From CAWUFC02 sp963921335 (GTDB taxonomy: Bacteria; Pseudomonadota; Gammaproteobacteria; Pseudomonadales; Halieaceae), in NCBI GenBank assembly GCA_963921335.3, contig CAWUFC020000001.1:2442122-2506121 (forward strand): a stretch of 64,000 nt of DNA. The letters are read 5' to 3'. Below the pieces are notes generated by a model. It was not told the DNA's origin. It was given only the letters and a program-made list of their open reading frames with translations, and did no database searches. How positions within the stretch are numbered: the stretch's first letter is position 1; each line of letters opens with the position of its first letter. Positions 25,587-34,122 of the stretch are shown in pieces. The translations under genes and the position numbers were made by a program.

Positions 25587-27503
25587 ATGACCGCGGATGC
25601 CAGTAAGGAGACCCTGGGTTTTCAAACTGAGGCCAAGCAGTTACTGCACCTCATGATCCACTCGCTGTACTCAAATCAGGAGATATTCCTGCGCGAGTTG
25701 ATCTCCAATGCCTCCGACGCCATCGACAAGTTGCGCTTTGAAAGCTTGTCCAACGATGCGCTGCTGGCTGATGACCCGGAGTTCCATATTCGTGTAGAGG
25801 TAGATAAAGACGCCAACACCGTGGTGATTCAGGATAACGGTATCGGCATGAGTCGCGACGAGGTGATAGAGAATCTCGGCACTATCGCCAAGTCGGGTAC
25901 GGCACAGTTTCTGGAGTCTCTCACCGGCGATCAGCAAAAAGACTCGCAATTGATCGGGCAGTTTGGCGTGGGTTTCTACAGTGCCTTTATCGTGGCCGAT
26001 CGCGTGGAGGTGTTGACCCGTCGTGCAGGCAGTCCTGCCGAGGAGGGTGTGCACTGGGAGTCTGCCGGCGAGGCGGAATTCACTATCGAAAGCACGGATA
26101 AGGCCGAGCGTGGCACTACCATCATTCTGCACCTTAAATCAGGTTGCGCTGAATTCGCCGATGATTGGCGGGTGCGGAGTGTGATCAAAAAGTATTCGGA
26201 CCATATTTCTGTGCCGGTGATGATGGAGAAACCTGCTGCACCGGTCGCAGAAGGCGAAGAAGAAGCGGAAACAGCTGAACCTGAATTTGAAGCCATCAAT
26301 GCGGCGACGGCTCTCTGGACTCGTAGCCGCAGCGAGGTGTCTGATGAAGAGTACATCGAGTTTTACAAGCACATTTCCCACGACTTTGAAGACCCGCTGA
26401 CCTGGTCCCATAACCGCGTAGAGGGCAAGTTGGAGTACACCAGCCTGCTGTACCTGCCCGCCAAAGCGCCTTTTGATATGTGGAACCGGGATATGAGCCG
26501 AGGCCTCAAGCTGTATGTGCAGCGCACATTCATCATGGATGAGGCTGAGCAGTTTCTGCCGATGTACCTGCGCTTTGTGAAGGGTGTGGTGGATTCCAAT
26601 GACCTGTCTCTCAACGTGTCTCGTGAAATTCTGCAGCAGGACCCCGCTGTAGAGTCCATGCGTGCAGCGCTGACAAAGCGGGTGTTGGATATGCTTGGCA
26701 AAATGGCCAAGAACACCGAGAGCGAAGACTACGCCAACTTCTGGAAGCAGTTTGGCCAGGTCCTGAAAGAGGGCCCGGCAGAAGATTTCGCCAACAAGGA
26801 AAAGATCGCCAAGCTGCTTCGTTTCTCCACCACGCACACCGACCTTGAAGAACAAGACCAGTCCCTGGAGGGCTATGTCGGCCGCATGCAGGAGGGCCAG
26901 GAAAAGATCTTCTACGTGGTGGCGGAAAACTTTAATACGGCCAAGAGCAGCCCGCATCTTGAGGTGTTCCGCAAGAAGGGTATTGAAGTGATGCTACTGT
27001 CGGATCGTGTCGACGACTGGCTGATGAACCATCTGATGGAGTTCGATGGCAAGCAGTTCCAGGACGTCGCCCGCGGCGAATTGGATCTTGGCGAACTGTC
27101 AGAGGAAGACAAGGCCGAACAGGAAGAACTGGCCAAGTCCAGCGAGGGCCTGGTTGAGCGGCTGCAAACTGCTTTAGCAGATCGGGTGGAAGAGGTTCGC
27201 GCTACTGCGCGCCTGACTGATTCACCAGCCTGCCTGGTTGTGGGTGATCATGATATGGGTGCTCAAATGCGCCGTATTATGGAAGCCGCAGGTCAGGCAG
27301 TGCCTGAGAGCAAGCCGATCCTGGAAATTAATCCGGGGCACCCGTTGGTGTCCAAGCTGGACACTGAGAGCGATGAAGATCGCTTTGCCGACCTGGCCAG
27401 CGTTGTTTTCGATCAGGCCTTGTTGGCCGAGGGCGGGCAGCTTGACGATCCTGCGGCCTATGTCTCGCGCCTGAACAAATTGCTGCTGGAACTCAGCGCG
27501 TAA
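25587..27503 (+). CDS. htpG: Chaperone HtpG (Hsp90)
   Basis: Bacterial Hsp90, a cytosolic dimeric ATP-dependent chaperone. The 638 aa protein has the GHKL ATPase domain (NASDAIDKLRFES, DNGIGMSRDEV, GQFGVGFYSAF), the middle domain (WSHNRVEGKLEYTSLLYLPAKAPFDMW, GVVDSNDLSLNVSREILQ) and the dimerisation domain. ATG 25587 is preferred to ATG 25572 because GGGAG (25574-25578) sits at normal distance only from 25587. It is transcribed alone from a sigma-32-type promoter. Confidence 0.97.
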   Translation: MTADASKETLGFQTEAKQLLHLMIHSLYSNQEIFLRELISNASDAIDKLRFESLSNDALLADDPEFHIRVEVDKDANTVVIQDNGIGMSRDEVIENLGTIAKSGTAQFLESLTGDQQKDSQLIGQFGVGFYSAFIVADRVEVLTRRAGSPAEEGVHWESAGEAEFTIESTDKAERGTTIILHLKSGCAEFADDWRVRSVIKKYSDHISVPVMMEKPAAPVAEGEEEAETAEPEFEAINAATALWTRSRSEVSDEEYIEFYKHISHDFEDPLTWSHNRVEGKLEYTSLLYLPAKAPFDMWNRDMSRGLKLYVQRTFIMDEAEQFLPMYLRFVKGVVDSNDLSLNVSREILQQDPAVESMRAALTKRVLDMLGKMAKNTESEDYANFWKQFGQVLKEGPAEDFANKEKIAKLLRFSTTHTDLEEQDQSLEGYVGRMQEGQEKIFYVVAENFNTAKSSPHLEVFRKKGIEVMLLSDRVDDWLMNHLMEFDGKQFQDVARGELDLGELSEEDKAEQEELAKSSEGLVERLQTALADRVEEVRATARLTDSPACLVVGDHDMGAQMRRIMEAAGQAVPESKPILEINPGHPLVSKLDTESDEDRFADLASVVFDQALLAEGGQLDDPAAYVSRLNKLLLELSA

Positions 27504-27543
27504 CTGCTACACTAGGTCGCTTCGAATATGCAGGAAGCGAGCA

Positions 27544-28596
27544 GTGGCAGAGCGGGGTAACGATCAGGCGACAGCGGTTCACCGGGTTGGTGTGCTCGGC
27601 GGTGGCAGTTTCGGCACTGTTATCGCCAATATCATTGCAGCTAATGGCCACCAGGTCAGCCTGTGGATGCGCAATGGGGAGCGCGCAGACATCGTCAATG
27701 AGACCCGCGAAAACCCCACTTACTTGCCTGGGTATGTGCTGCATGAGGACTTGACCGCCACTGCTGATATGGCAACGACCGTGGCTGGGGCAGATATTGT
27801 TTTTGTCGCGGTGCCCAGTAAATCCTGTCGCGAAGTGCTGCGCGAGGTGGCCGGACAGATCAATCCCGACGCCATGCTGATTAGCACCACCAAGGGTATC
27901 GAGCCGGGTGGCTTCAAGCTGATGAGCCAGGTCGTGGACGAAGAGCTGCCTCATCATCAACTAGGTGTGCTCAGCGGTCCCAACCTGGCCAAGGAAATAG
28001 CCGCTGGCCAGATCACCGGCTCTGTGATTGCCAGTGACAGCAGCGAGTTAACTCAAACCATTCAGTCCCTTCTGCAGAGCGGAAACTTCCGGGTGTATGC
28101 CAGCCGTGACATGTACGGTGTGGAGCTCGGCGGTGCGCTAAAAAATGTTTACGCCATCATGGCGGGAATCGGCGGTGCGCTGGAGCTCGGTGAGAACACG
28201 ATCGGCATGCTGTTGACGCGCAGCCTTGCAGAGATGTCGCGCTTCGCCGTAAGCATGGGTGCCGATCCGCTAACGTTTCTCGGGCTGGCCGGGGTAGGTG
28301 ACCTGATAGTGACCTGCTCTTCACCCCTAAGCAGGAACTACCGTGTGGGGTATGCCCTGGGTAAAGGACAGTCCCTCGATGAGATTCTTTCTGAACTGGG
28401 GCAGGTCGCTGAGGGCATCAATACGCTTGGATTGCTCAAGTCCGAGGCTGACAAGCGTGATATCTACATGCCCCTCGTCAGCGGGCTCTACGCCATTTTG
28501 TACGAGCGCAAAACGCTTGAAGAAGTGGTTGGCACGATGATGTTGGCAGATCAGCCCAACGACGTGGAATTCAGTCTGTCTGGAGACAGCCACTGA
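27544..28596 (+). CDS. gpsA: Glycerol-3-phosphate dehydrogenase [NAD(P)+]
   Basis: Makes sn-glycerol 3-phosphate from dihydroxyacetone phosphate for phospholipid synthesis. The 350 aa protein has the N-terminal Rossmann motif GVLGGGSFGTVIANIIA, AVPSKSCREVL, SGPNLAKEIAAG and the catalytic-lysine region ELGGALKNVYAIMAG. The GTG start at 27544 has AGGAAG 7 nt upstream. The last bases overlap sixA (TGATG). Confidence 0.95.
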   Translation: MAERGNDQATAVHRVGVLGGGSFGTVIANIIAANGHQVSLWMRNGERADIVNETRENPTYLPGYVLHEDLTATADMATTVAGADIVFVAVPSKSCREVLREVAGQINPDAMLISTTKGIEPGGFKLMSQVVDEELPHHQLGVLSGPNLAKEIAAGQITGSVIASDSSELTQTIQSLLQSGNFRVYASRDMYGVELGGALKNVYAIMAGIGGALELGENTIGMLLTRSLAEMSRFAVSMGADPLTFLGLAGVGDLIVTCSSPLSRNYRVGYALGKGQSLDEILSELGQVAEGINTLGLLKSEADKRDIYMPLVSGLYAILYERKTLEEVVGTMMLADQPNDVEFSLSGDSH

Positions 28597-29057
28597 TGCG
28601 GCTGTACATTGTTCGTCACAGTGAGGCGGCAGTGCCGGCAGAGGGTGGTGAACAGTCCCTGACCCCCCATGGCAGAAAACAGGCGACGCGTCGAGGGCAG
28701 TCGCTGTTGGACGAAGACATCGATTGCCTGGTGCATAGCCCCAAACTGCGTGCGCGGCAGACGGCTGAGCTGATTCATCATGAAATTGGAGCTGGACAAT
28801 TTTTGTGTGACGACAGGCTCGTGCCTTCCTCCGAGCCCTCCCTCGTGGAACAATTGCTGGATGAACTCATCGTCTCCAATGTGTTGCTGGTCAGTCATCT
28901 GCCGCTGGTGGCGAATCTCGCCGAGTACTTTGTGAGCGGGTCATCAGCAGCAAGCGGTTTTGCACAGTACTCCCCAACGGGTTTGGTGGTACTCGAATTT
29001 GATGTGGTGGGGAGGGGTTGCGGCCAATTGCTCAGGAGTGATTTGCATGTCGCTTAG
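28596..29057 (+). CDS. sixA: Phosphohistidine phosphatase SixA
   Basis: Small histidine phosphatase, 153 aa. It has the catalytic H8 in MRLYIVRHSEA, the arginine in SPKLRARQTAE and the second histidine in VSHLPLV. In E. coli SixA removes phosphate from phospho-histidine proteins, including the nitrogen PTS protein NPr. It overlaps gpsA by 1 nt and the next gene by 11 nt, so gpsA, sixA and the DUF4892 gene form one transcript. Confidence 0.9.
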   Translation: MRLYIVRHSEAAVPAEGGEQSLTPHGRKQATRRGQSLLDEDIDCLVHSPKLRARQTAELIHHEIGAGQFLCDDRLVPSSEPSLVEQLLDELIVSNVLLVSHLPLVANLAEYFVSGSSAASGFAQYSPTGLVVLEFDVVGRGCGQLLRSDLHVA

Positions 29058-29586
29058 TCGTGCTTTTCTTGCCTTGCTGGCGATCCTGTTTGCACCACTG
29101 GCCTCGAGTGACACACCACTGCAGGTGTTTGTCCACGCAGAGGTTTTCGACAGCTCGGATTCAGATCAAATCGACTATGAGTTAGGTCTGGGCGCCCTGC
29201 AGAAGATTGGCGGACGCTGGCGCTTTAAGCACAGTGAGCGTATCAGCGGGTCGTTGCAGCGCAGCACCTGGCAGCTCATGGAGGGCTACACTGCCGAGGA
29301 GGCCTTCGAGTGGTATTACGAGCAGCTCAACCAGTCGGCGCAACTATTGTTTGAGTGCGCGGGTCGCAGCTGTGGTCGCAGTGCCCAATGGGCACATCGG
29401 GTATTTCAACAGCGGGTGCTCTACGGTCATGATGATCGTCAGCGTTACGCGGTCTGGCGCAGCGAGATCGATGGGGAACGGATAACCTGGGTACTCTATG
29501 CTGTGGATCGGGCCAATCGCCGGCACTTCGTACATCTTGATCGCTTGACCGAAGCTCTCGATTCAGCGACGGAACTTCAGCAGTGA
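29047..29586 (+). CDS. DUF4892-like secreted protein
   Basis: A 179-residue protein with a signal peptide (MSLSRAFLALLAILFAPLASS). After it come LGALQKIGGRWRFKHSERISGSL and the two-cysteine segment LFECAGRSCGRSAQWAHRVF, both typical of proteins I know as DUF4892 in Pseudomonas. No function is known. It is likely periplasmic with one disulfide (inference). ATG 29047 lies within the end of sixA. Its 3' end overlaps the convergent folE gene by 24 nt. Confidence 0.8.
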   Translation: MSLSRAFLALLAILFAPLASSDTPLQVFVHAEVFDSSDSDQIDYELGLGALQKIGGRWRFKHSERISGSLQRSTWQLMEGYTAEEAFEWYYEQLNQSAQLLFECAGRSCGRSAQWAHRVFQQRVLYGHDDRQRYAVWRSEIDGERITWVLYAVDRANRRHFVHLDRLTEALDSATELQQ

Positions 29587-30111
29587 CAGAAACTCGCTGC
29601 GGGTAGATTCGTTTTCCCGAAAGCTGCCCAACATGGCGGAGGTTTTCATCAGGGAGTTCTGCTTCTCGACGCCTCGCATCATCATGCACATATGCTGTGC
29701 CTCAATAATCACGCCGCAACCCTCAGAGCCCATCACATCCTTGATGGTTTGAGCGATCTGCGTGGTCAGTTGCTCCTGGATTTGCAGGCGTCGGGCGAAC
29801 AGATCAACGATGCGTGCGACTTTTGACAGGCCAAGCACCTTGCCATCGGGGATATAGGCGACGTGACACTTGCCGATAAAAGGTAGTAGATGGTGTTCGC
29901 ACAGTGAGTACAGCTCGATATCCTGAACCACTACCATTTCGCTGGAATCAGAGGGAAAGAGCGCGTCGTTAACGACCTCGTCCACGTCTTGCTGGTAGCC
30001 TCGAGTTAAAAACTCAAAGGCTTTGGCAGCCCGCTTGGGGGTGTCGAGAAGTCCGGGGCGGGTGAGGTCCTCACCGCACGCCTTGATGATATCGGCAAAT
30101 GCTTGTTCCAC
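29563..30111 (-). CDS. folE: GTP cyclohydrolase I
   Basis: Converts GTP to 7,8-dihydroneopterin triphosphate, the first step of folate (and possibly queuosine) synthesis. The 182 aa protein has the zinc ligands in SLCEHHLLPFIGKCHVAYIP and in IIEAQHMCMMMRG, plus the ARRLQIQEQLTTQIA motif. It starts with GTG, because an in-frame stop lies six codons upstream and no ATG is available. queF, which uses a downstream product of this enzyme, is elsewhere in the window (45.1 kb). Confidence 0.95.
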   Translation of the reverse strand: MEQAFADIIKACGEDLTRPGLLDTPKRAAKAFEFLTRGYQQDVDEVVNDALFPSDSSEMVVVQDIELYSLCEHHLLPFIGKCHVAYIPDGKVLGLSKVARIVDLFARRLQIQEQLTTQIAQTIKDVMGSEGCGVIIEAQHMCMMMRGVEKQNSLMKTSAMLGSFRENESTRSEFLSLLKFRR

Positions 30112-30192
30112 TGTCTGCTCGGTCGGCTATGCAAGGAGCGGCGATGGTAGCAACCCCGTGTGTCTATAGCAATTTAGGCTTACACTGACGCG

Positions 30193-31110
30193 ATGAACGG
30201 ATTGGACAATGTCAAAGCGGACCTGCACAGCGTTGGCGAGTGGTTGCGCTGGGTGGAAACCTGTTTCGAGCATGCGCAGCTGCATTATGGGCATGGCACT
30301 GATAATGCCTGGGATGAGGCGCTTCACCTGGTGCTGGGAGGCCTTAAGTTGCCTTTGGAATCTGACAGCAGCGTGCTGGATCTGGCTCCCAGTGATGCCG
30401 AGAAAGCACATTTAATTGAGTTGGTACGACTAAGGGTTGAGGAGAGGGTGCCCGTTCCTTACCTGACAGGGCGCGCCTGGTTTGCCGGTTTGGAGTTTGC
30501 CATTGACCGTCGCGCGCTGATACCGCGTTCCCCCATAGCGGAGCTAATCGAGCGGGAGTTCAGCCCCTGGTATGCTGGCGCTCGTCTGGAGCGCGTGCTC
30601 GATCTGTGCTGTGGCAGTGGATGTATTGGGCTGGCGATCGCGCGCTGGTTGCCCGGCACCGGGGTCGATCTGGCTGACATTGACGAGGCCGCGCTGGAGC
30701 TGGCTCGCGATAACATGCGTCTTCTGGAGCTGAACGATCAGGTAGAGGTGATCCAATCCGATTTGTTTGAGGCTCTGCGCGGACGCCAGTACGACCTGAT
30801 TGTGACCAATCCGCCCTATGTGGATGCCCTCGATATCAGTACGATGCCCGCTGAGTATCGCCATGAACCAGCGCTGGCGCTGGGCTCTGGTCAGGATGGC
30901 CTGGACGCGACCCGCAGGATACTGTCTCAGGCGAGTCATTTTTTAAGTCCGGATGGGCTGCTGGTCGCTGAGGTAGGTAATAGCTGGGAAGCGCTGGAGG
31001 ACGCTTTTCCCGGTATTCCGTTTACCTGGATAGAGCTGGAGCACGGCGGGCACGGTGTTTTTGTGCTTACTGCACAAGAACTGGCCAGTAGCGGGGAAAG
31101 TCTCGCCTGA
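30193..31110 (+). CDS. prmB: Ribosomal protein uL3 glutamine N5-methyltransferase PrmB
   Basis: SAM-dependent methyltransferase of the HemK/PrmB group, 305 aa (E. coli PrmB 310). It has the SAM motif VLDLCCGSGCIGLAIARWLP and the catalytic NPPY motif in IVTNPPYVDALD, plus the family's N-terminal helical domain. PrmB rather than PrmC is favoured by ALIPRSPIAELI, by the VDALD after NPPY, and by aroC directly downstream, an arrangement known in other gammaproteobacteria. Confidence 0.93.
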   Translation: MNGLDNVKADLHSVGEWLRWVETCFEHAQLHYGHGTDNAWDEALHLVLGGLKLPLESDSSVLDLAPSDAEKAHLIELVRLRVEERVPVPYLTGRAWFAGLEFAIDRRALIPRSPIAELIEREFSPWYAGARLERVLDLCCGSGCIGLAIARWLPGTGVDLADIDEAALELARDNMRLLELNDQVEVIQSDLFEALRGRQYDLIVTNPPYVDALDISTMPAEYRHEPALALGSGQDGLDATRRILSQASHFLSPDGLLVAEVGNSWEALEDAFPGIPFTWIELEHGGHGVFVLTAQELASSGESLA

Positions 31111-31150
31111 AAGCTTTATAATGTGGCCTTTTCGGTGAGCAGATAGGCTG

Positions 31151-32248
31151 ATGGCGGGAAATAGTTTTGGAGATTTGTTTCGGGTAACGAGCTTTGGTGA
31201 AAGCCATGGGCCGGCACTCGGCTGCATTGTGGATGGTTGTCCGCCCGGGCTGGAACTGAGCGAGGAAGACCTACAGCGGGATCTTGATCGACGCAAACCG
31301 GGCACTTCCCGCTATACCACCCAGCGTCGTGAAGACGATGCGGTGCGTATTCTGTCGGGTGTGTTTGAGGGGCGTACCACTGGTACCTCCATCGGGCTGT
31401 CTATTGAGAACACGGATCAACGTTCCAAGGACTACAGCAATATTCAGGATACGTTTCGACCTGCGCACGCCGATTACACCTATACCCAAAAGTACGGTTT
31501 TCGGGATTATCGCGGTGGCGGCCGCGCGTCGGCGCGTGAAACGGCCATGCGCGTTGCTGCAGGTGCCATTGCCAAGAAGTACTTGCAACAGCAGGGTATC
31601 CAGGTGCGGGGCTACCTGGCCCAGTTGGGGCCCATACGCACCGAGAAGCTCGATTGGAGTATTGTTGAGGAGAACCCTTTCTTCTGCCCGGATCCGGATA
31701 AGATTGAAGAGATGGAAACCTACATGGCCGCCCTTAACAAGCGCGGTGATTCCATCGGTGCGCGCATCAACGTGGTCGCCAGCGGTGTGCCCGTGGGTCT
31801 GGGTGAGCCTGTGTTCGATCGCCTGGATGCCGATATTGCCAAGGCCATGATGAGCATTAATGCCGTCAAAGGTATAGAGATCGGTGCCGGCTTTGACTGT
31901 ATTGAACAGCAGGGTAGCGAACATCGTGATTTGCTGACACCCGATGGCTTTGTCGGCAACAGTGCCGGTGGCATCCTGGGCGGTATTTCCTCGGGTCAGG
32001 ATATTACTGTCAGTCTGGCCCTCAAACCGACCAGTAGTATTCGCCTGCCCGGCGACAGCATTAACACGTCTGGTGAAGCGATTGAGGTGGCGACTCACGG
32101 GCGTCACGACCCCTGCGTGGGTATAAGGGCGACCCCGATTGCCGAAGCGATGCTTGCCCTGGTGCTGATCGATCATCTGTTGCGCCATCGCGGGCAGAAT
32201 GGCGATGTGCAGTGCGCCACGCCTCAGATCCCCGCTGCGCGTGATTAA
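31151..32248 (+). CDS. aroC: Chorismate synthase
   Basis: Last step of the shikimate pathway: EPSP to chorismate, with reduced FMN as cofactor. The 365 aa protein has all family signatures: GESHGPALGCIVDGCPPG, RRKPGTSRYTTQRREDD, and the FMN/substrate loops DYRGGGRASARETAMRVAAGA and GRHDPCVGIRATPIAEAM. A TATAAT at 31117-31122 could be part of its promoter. A small membrane-protein gene overlaps its end. Confidence 0.98.
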   Translation: MAGNSFGDLFRVTSFGESHGPALGCIVDGCPPGLELSEEDLQRDLDRRKPGTSRYTTQRREDDAVRILSGVFEGRTTGTSIGLSIENTDQRSKDYSNIQDTFRPAHADYTYTQKYGFRDYRGGGRASARETAMRVAAGAIAKKYLQQQGIQVRGYLAQLGPIRTEKLDWSIVEENPFFCPDPDKIEEMETYMAALNKRGDSIGARINVVASGVPVGLGEPVFDRLDADIAKAMMSINAVKGIEIGAGFDCIEQQGSEHRDLLTPDGFVGNSAGGILGGISSGQDITVSLALKPTSSIRLPGDSINTSGEAIEVATHGRHDPCVGIRATPIAEAMLALVLIDHLLRHRGQNGDVQCATPQIPAARD

Positions 32249-32498
32249 ACGGAATAGCCGCCGAACCTTAATCCTCGCGCTGCTGGCCTGTGCCACGCTG
32301 GTTTGGTCGGCGATAAATAGTTTTGATGTGCCGGTCGAGGAAATGGCCTGGCTGGCGTTCTACAGCTTTCTCGGTGTGTTCAGCATCATTGTGGCTGCCG
32401 CGCTGTTTGTGGCGCTGCTGCAGTCCTTTCGCTGGTTGCTACGGGGAGGTTGGCGAGAGCAGGTCGATGAGGAAGATCAGGGCAGGGGTTCCAGCTGA
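32241..32498 (+). CDS. Small two-helix membrane protein, unknown
   Basis: About 85 residues: a basic N-terminus (VIKRNSRRT), a first hydrophobic helix (LILALLACATLVWSAI), an acidic loop (VPVEEM), a second hydrophobic helix (FLGVFSIIVAAALFVALL) and a charged tail. I do not recognise the family. GTG 32241 overlaps aroC by 8 nt and is preferred; an ATG at 32199 would overlap aroC by 50 nt. It is probably co-expressed with aroC. The 3' end overlaps the convergent ACT-domain gene by 22 nt. Confidence 0.6.
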   Translation: MIKRNSRRTLILALLACATLVWSAINSFDVPVEEMAWLAFYSFLGVFSIIVAAALFVALLQSFRWLLRGGWREQVDEEDQGRGSS

Positions 32499-33004
32499 AT
32501 ATCCAGTAGCATGTCGTTGGCGATGCCGTCCAATGCATCAGTCAAAGCCTCAAGGTCTGCACCTGAATCAACTTCGGCAATGATGCTGGCACTGAACATC
32601 GGTTCGGCGCTCATCGGGGCCGGCTCGACCTGACTTTCAAACTCAACCACATTGATGTTGTGCGAGAGCAGCGCTGCAGATATTTCACGCACAATACCAC
32701 TGCGGTCGGGACCAATAACCGCGAGTTGATGACGGGACAGCTCTGTTGAGGCTTGGACCTCTTCTACGGGCGTGACACGGACACTGAGGTCTTTCTTCTC
32801 AGAGAGCGCCTTAAGCGCGTCCTGCAACTGTTGTCCGCGATCTGCGGGGAGAGATACCCTGATCAGACCCGCGAACTTGCCCGAGAGCTGTGACAGTTGG
32901 CTCTCCTGCCAGTTGCCGCCCTGTTCGGAAATAGTTGCAGACAGCGCCTCGACCAGACCGGGGCGGTCGTCGCCGATAAAGGTAATGATGAATGAACTGT
33001 CCAC
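32477..33004 (-). CDS. ACT-domain protein of the GcvR family
   Basis: A 175 aa protein made of two ACT domains: MDSSFIITFIGDDRPGLVEAL (about 1-80) and HQLAVIGPDRSGIVREISAALLSHNINVVEFE (about 92-170). This layout matches GcvR, which in E. coli binds glycine and antagonises GcvA to control the glycine-cleavage operon. It has no DNA-binding domain. No gcv genes are nearby, so the exact target is unknown. It starts with GTG at 33004. Confidence 0.8.
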   Translation of the reverse strand: MDSSFIITFIGDDRPGLVEALSATISEQGGNWQESQLSQLSGKFAGLIRVSLPADRGQQLQDALKALSEKKDLSVRVTPVEEVQASTELSRHQLAVIGPDRSGIVREISAALLSHNINVVEFESQVEPAPMSAEPMFSASIIAEVDSGADLEALTDALDGIANDMLLDIQLEPLP

Positions 33005-33086
33005 GCAGCAGGCTCCACATTTATTCGTGCAAAACGTATATTAACTGCCTCGATCCGCAAGGCATAGAGAGGATTCACAATGTCTC

Positions 33087-33341
33087 ATGCGAGTAAGCAA
33101 GTTGGCTAATTTTGTACACGTTCCCATTACCCGTTTGCAGGGCGATACGCTCATCGCGCTGCTAGAGGAGTATGCCTCTCGCGACGGTACCGACTATGGT
33201 CTGCGCGAGGTCACTCTGCAGGAAAAGGTGGCTCAACTTCAGTTGCAGTTACAGCGCGAAGATATCGCTCTGTTGTACGACGCTGACAGCGAAACCTGGG
33301 ATCTGGTATCCAAAGAGCGCCTTGCGGAGATGGCACTGTGA
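33087..33341 (+). CDS. YheU/UPF0270-like small protein
   Basis: Up to 84 residues. The core IALLEEYASRDGTDYGLREVTLQEKVAQLQLQLQ matches the UPF0270 (YheU) pattern, where REGTDYG and the following EQKV are the signature. Function is unknown. The start is uncertain: ATG 33087 adds about 10 residues before the family's normal beginning, and TTG 33102 is possible. A better-placed ATG at 33080 (after GAGAGGA) opens only a 9-codon frame ending at TAA 33107-33109. It overlaps the TusA-like gene by 4 nt. Confidence 0.75.
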   Translation: MRVSKLANFVHVPITRLQGDTLIALLEEYASRDGTDYGLREVTLQEKVAQLQLQLQREDIALLYDADSETWDLVSKERLAEMAL

Positions 33342-33574
33342 CTGAGCCGAATCGAACTTTGGATGCTCGCGGCCTTTTTTGCCCGGAGCCCGTGATGATG
33401 TTGCACAACGCTGTGCGTGATCTGGGCGACGGTGAGCTGGTGCTGGTGCTGGCCACTGATCCATCTACCGAGCGCGATATTCCCAAGTTCTGCAACTTTC
33501 TGGGCCACGAGTTGTGTCAGCAGCAGCGGGTGGGTGATGAGTATCACTACCTGATCAGAAAGAGTGCGCAATGA
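33338..33574 (+). CDS. TusA-family sulfur-carrier-like protein
   Basis: A 78 aa protein with the TusA fold signature LDARGLFCPEPVMMLHNAV; the conserved cysteine is C15. TusA proteins relay persulfide sulfur for tRNA 2-thiouridine and other thio-cofactors. Many TusA-like proteins have other or unknown roles, and no other tus genes are nearby. GTG 33338 overlaps the previous stop, and the end overlaps epmC by 4 nt. Confidence 0.85.
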   Translation: MTEPNRTLDARGLFCPEPVMMLHNAVRDLGDGELVLVLATDPSTERDIPKFCNFLGHELCQQQRVGDEYHYLIRKSAQ

Positions 33575-34122
33575 GTCAAGCTGTTTGCTCTGAACTGGAA
33601 CGGTGCCAGCAACTTGAAGCGATTTTTTATCGCAGCCTTGGGCAGCAATACGGGACCCGTTTGCAGGGCGGCGGAAGCGAGCCGCTCTATCTGCCGGGCG
33701 ACCAGGATGGCCAGGAGAGCCTGATCGTCTATCGCGCGGATTACTTCAACAGTGCGCTACACGAATTAGCGCATTGGTGCATTGCAGGAGCAGACAGACT
33801 AGCCCTGACTGACTACGGCTACTGGTACACCACGGATGCGCGCGATGAGAAGGCGCAGATGGAGTTTGAGCGGGTGGAAATCAGGCCCCAGGCAGTAGAA
33901 TGGCACCTGGCCCTGGCCAGCGCTGTGCCGTTTCAGGTCAGTCTCGACAATTTGAGTGGTCTGGAGCATCGTCGAGCACCTTTCTCCGCCCGGGTAGCTG
34001 CAGAAGCCATCCAGTTGCTTGAACACGGTCTGCCAGAGCGAGCTGCACGCTTGTTGCCAGACCTGTGCATAGCTTTTGGCGGCAGGGTGGGAACGATAAC
34101 GGATTTCCGGGAGGCGGCATGA
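33571..34122 (+). CDS. epmC: Elongation factor P hydroxylase EpmC
   Basis: A 183 aa protein with the EpmC (YfcM) hallmark ALHELAHWCIAG, probably a metal site (HExxH), followed by the strongly conserved DYGYWY and EVRP/EIRPQAVEW-type motifs. In E. coli EpmC hydroxylates the beta-lysylated lysine of EF-P after EpmA and EpmB act. No epmA, epmB or efp is visible here, so they should be elsewhere in the genome. It overlaps the TusA-like gene and the exonuclease gene by 4 nt each. Confidence 0.88.
   Translation: MSQAVCSELERCQQLEAIFYRSLGQQYGTRLQGGGSEPLYLPGDQDGQESLIVYRADYFNSALHELAHWCIAGADRLALTDYGYWYTTDARDEKAQMEFERVEIRPQAVEWHLALASAVPFQVSLDNLSGLEHRRAPFSARVAAEAIQLLEHGLPERAARLLPDLCIAFGGRVGTITDFREAA

Noticed and set aside
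31271..32296. 341-codon open frame antisense to aroC
   Set aside because: Mirror of a highly conserved enzyme; no domain seen.
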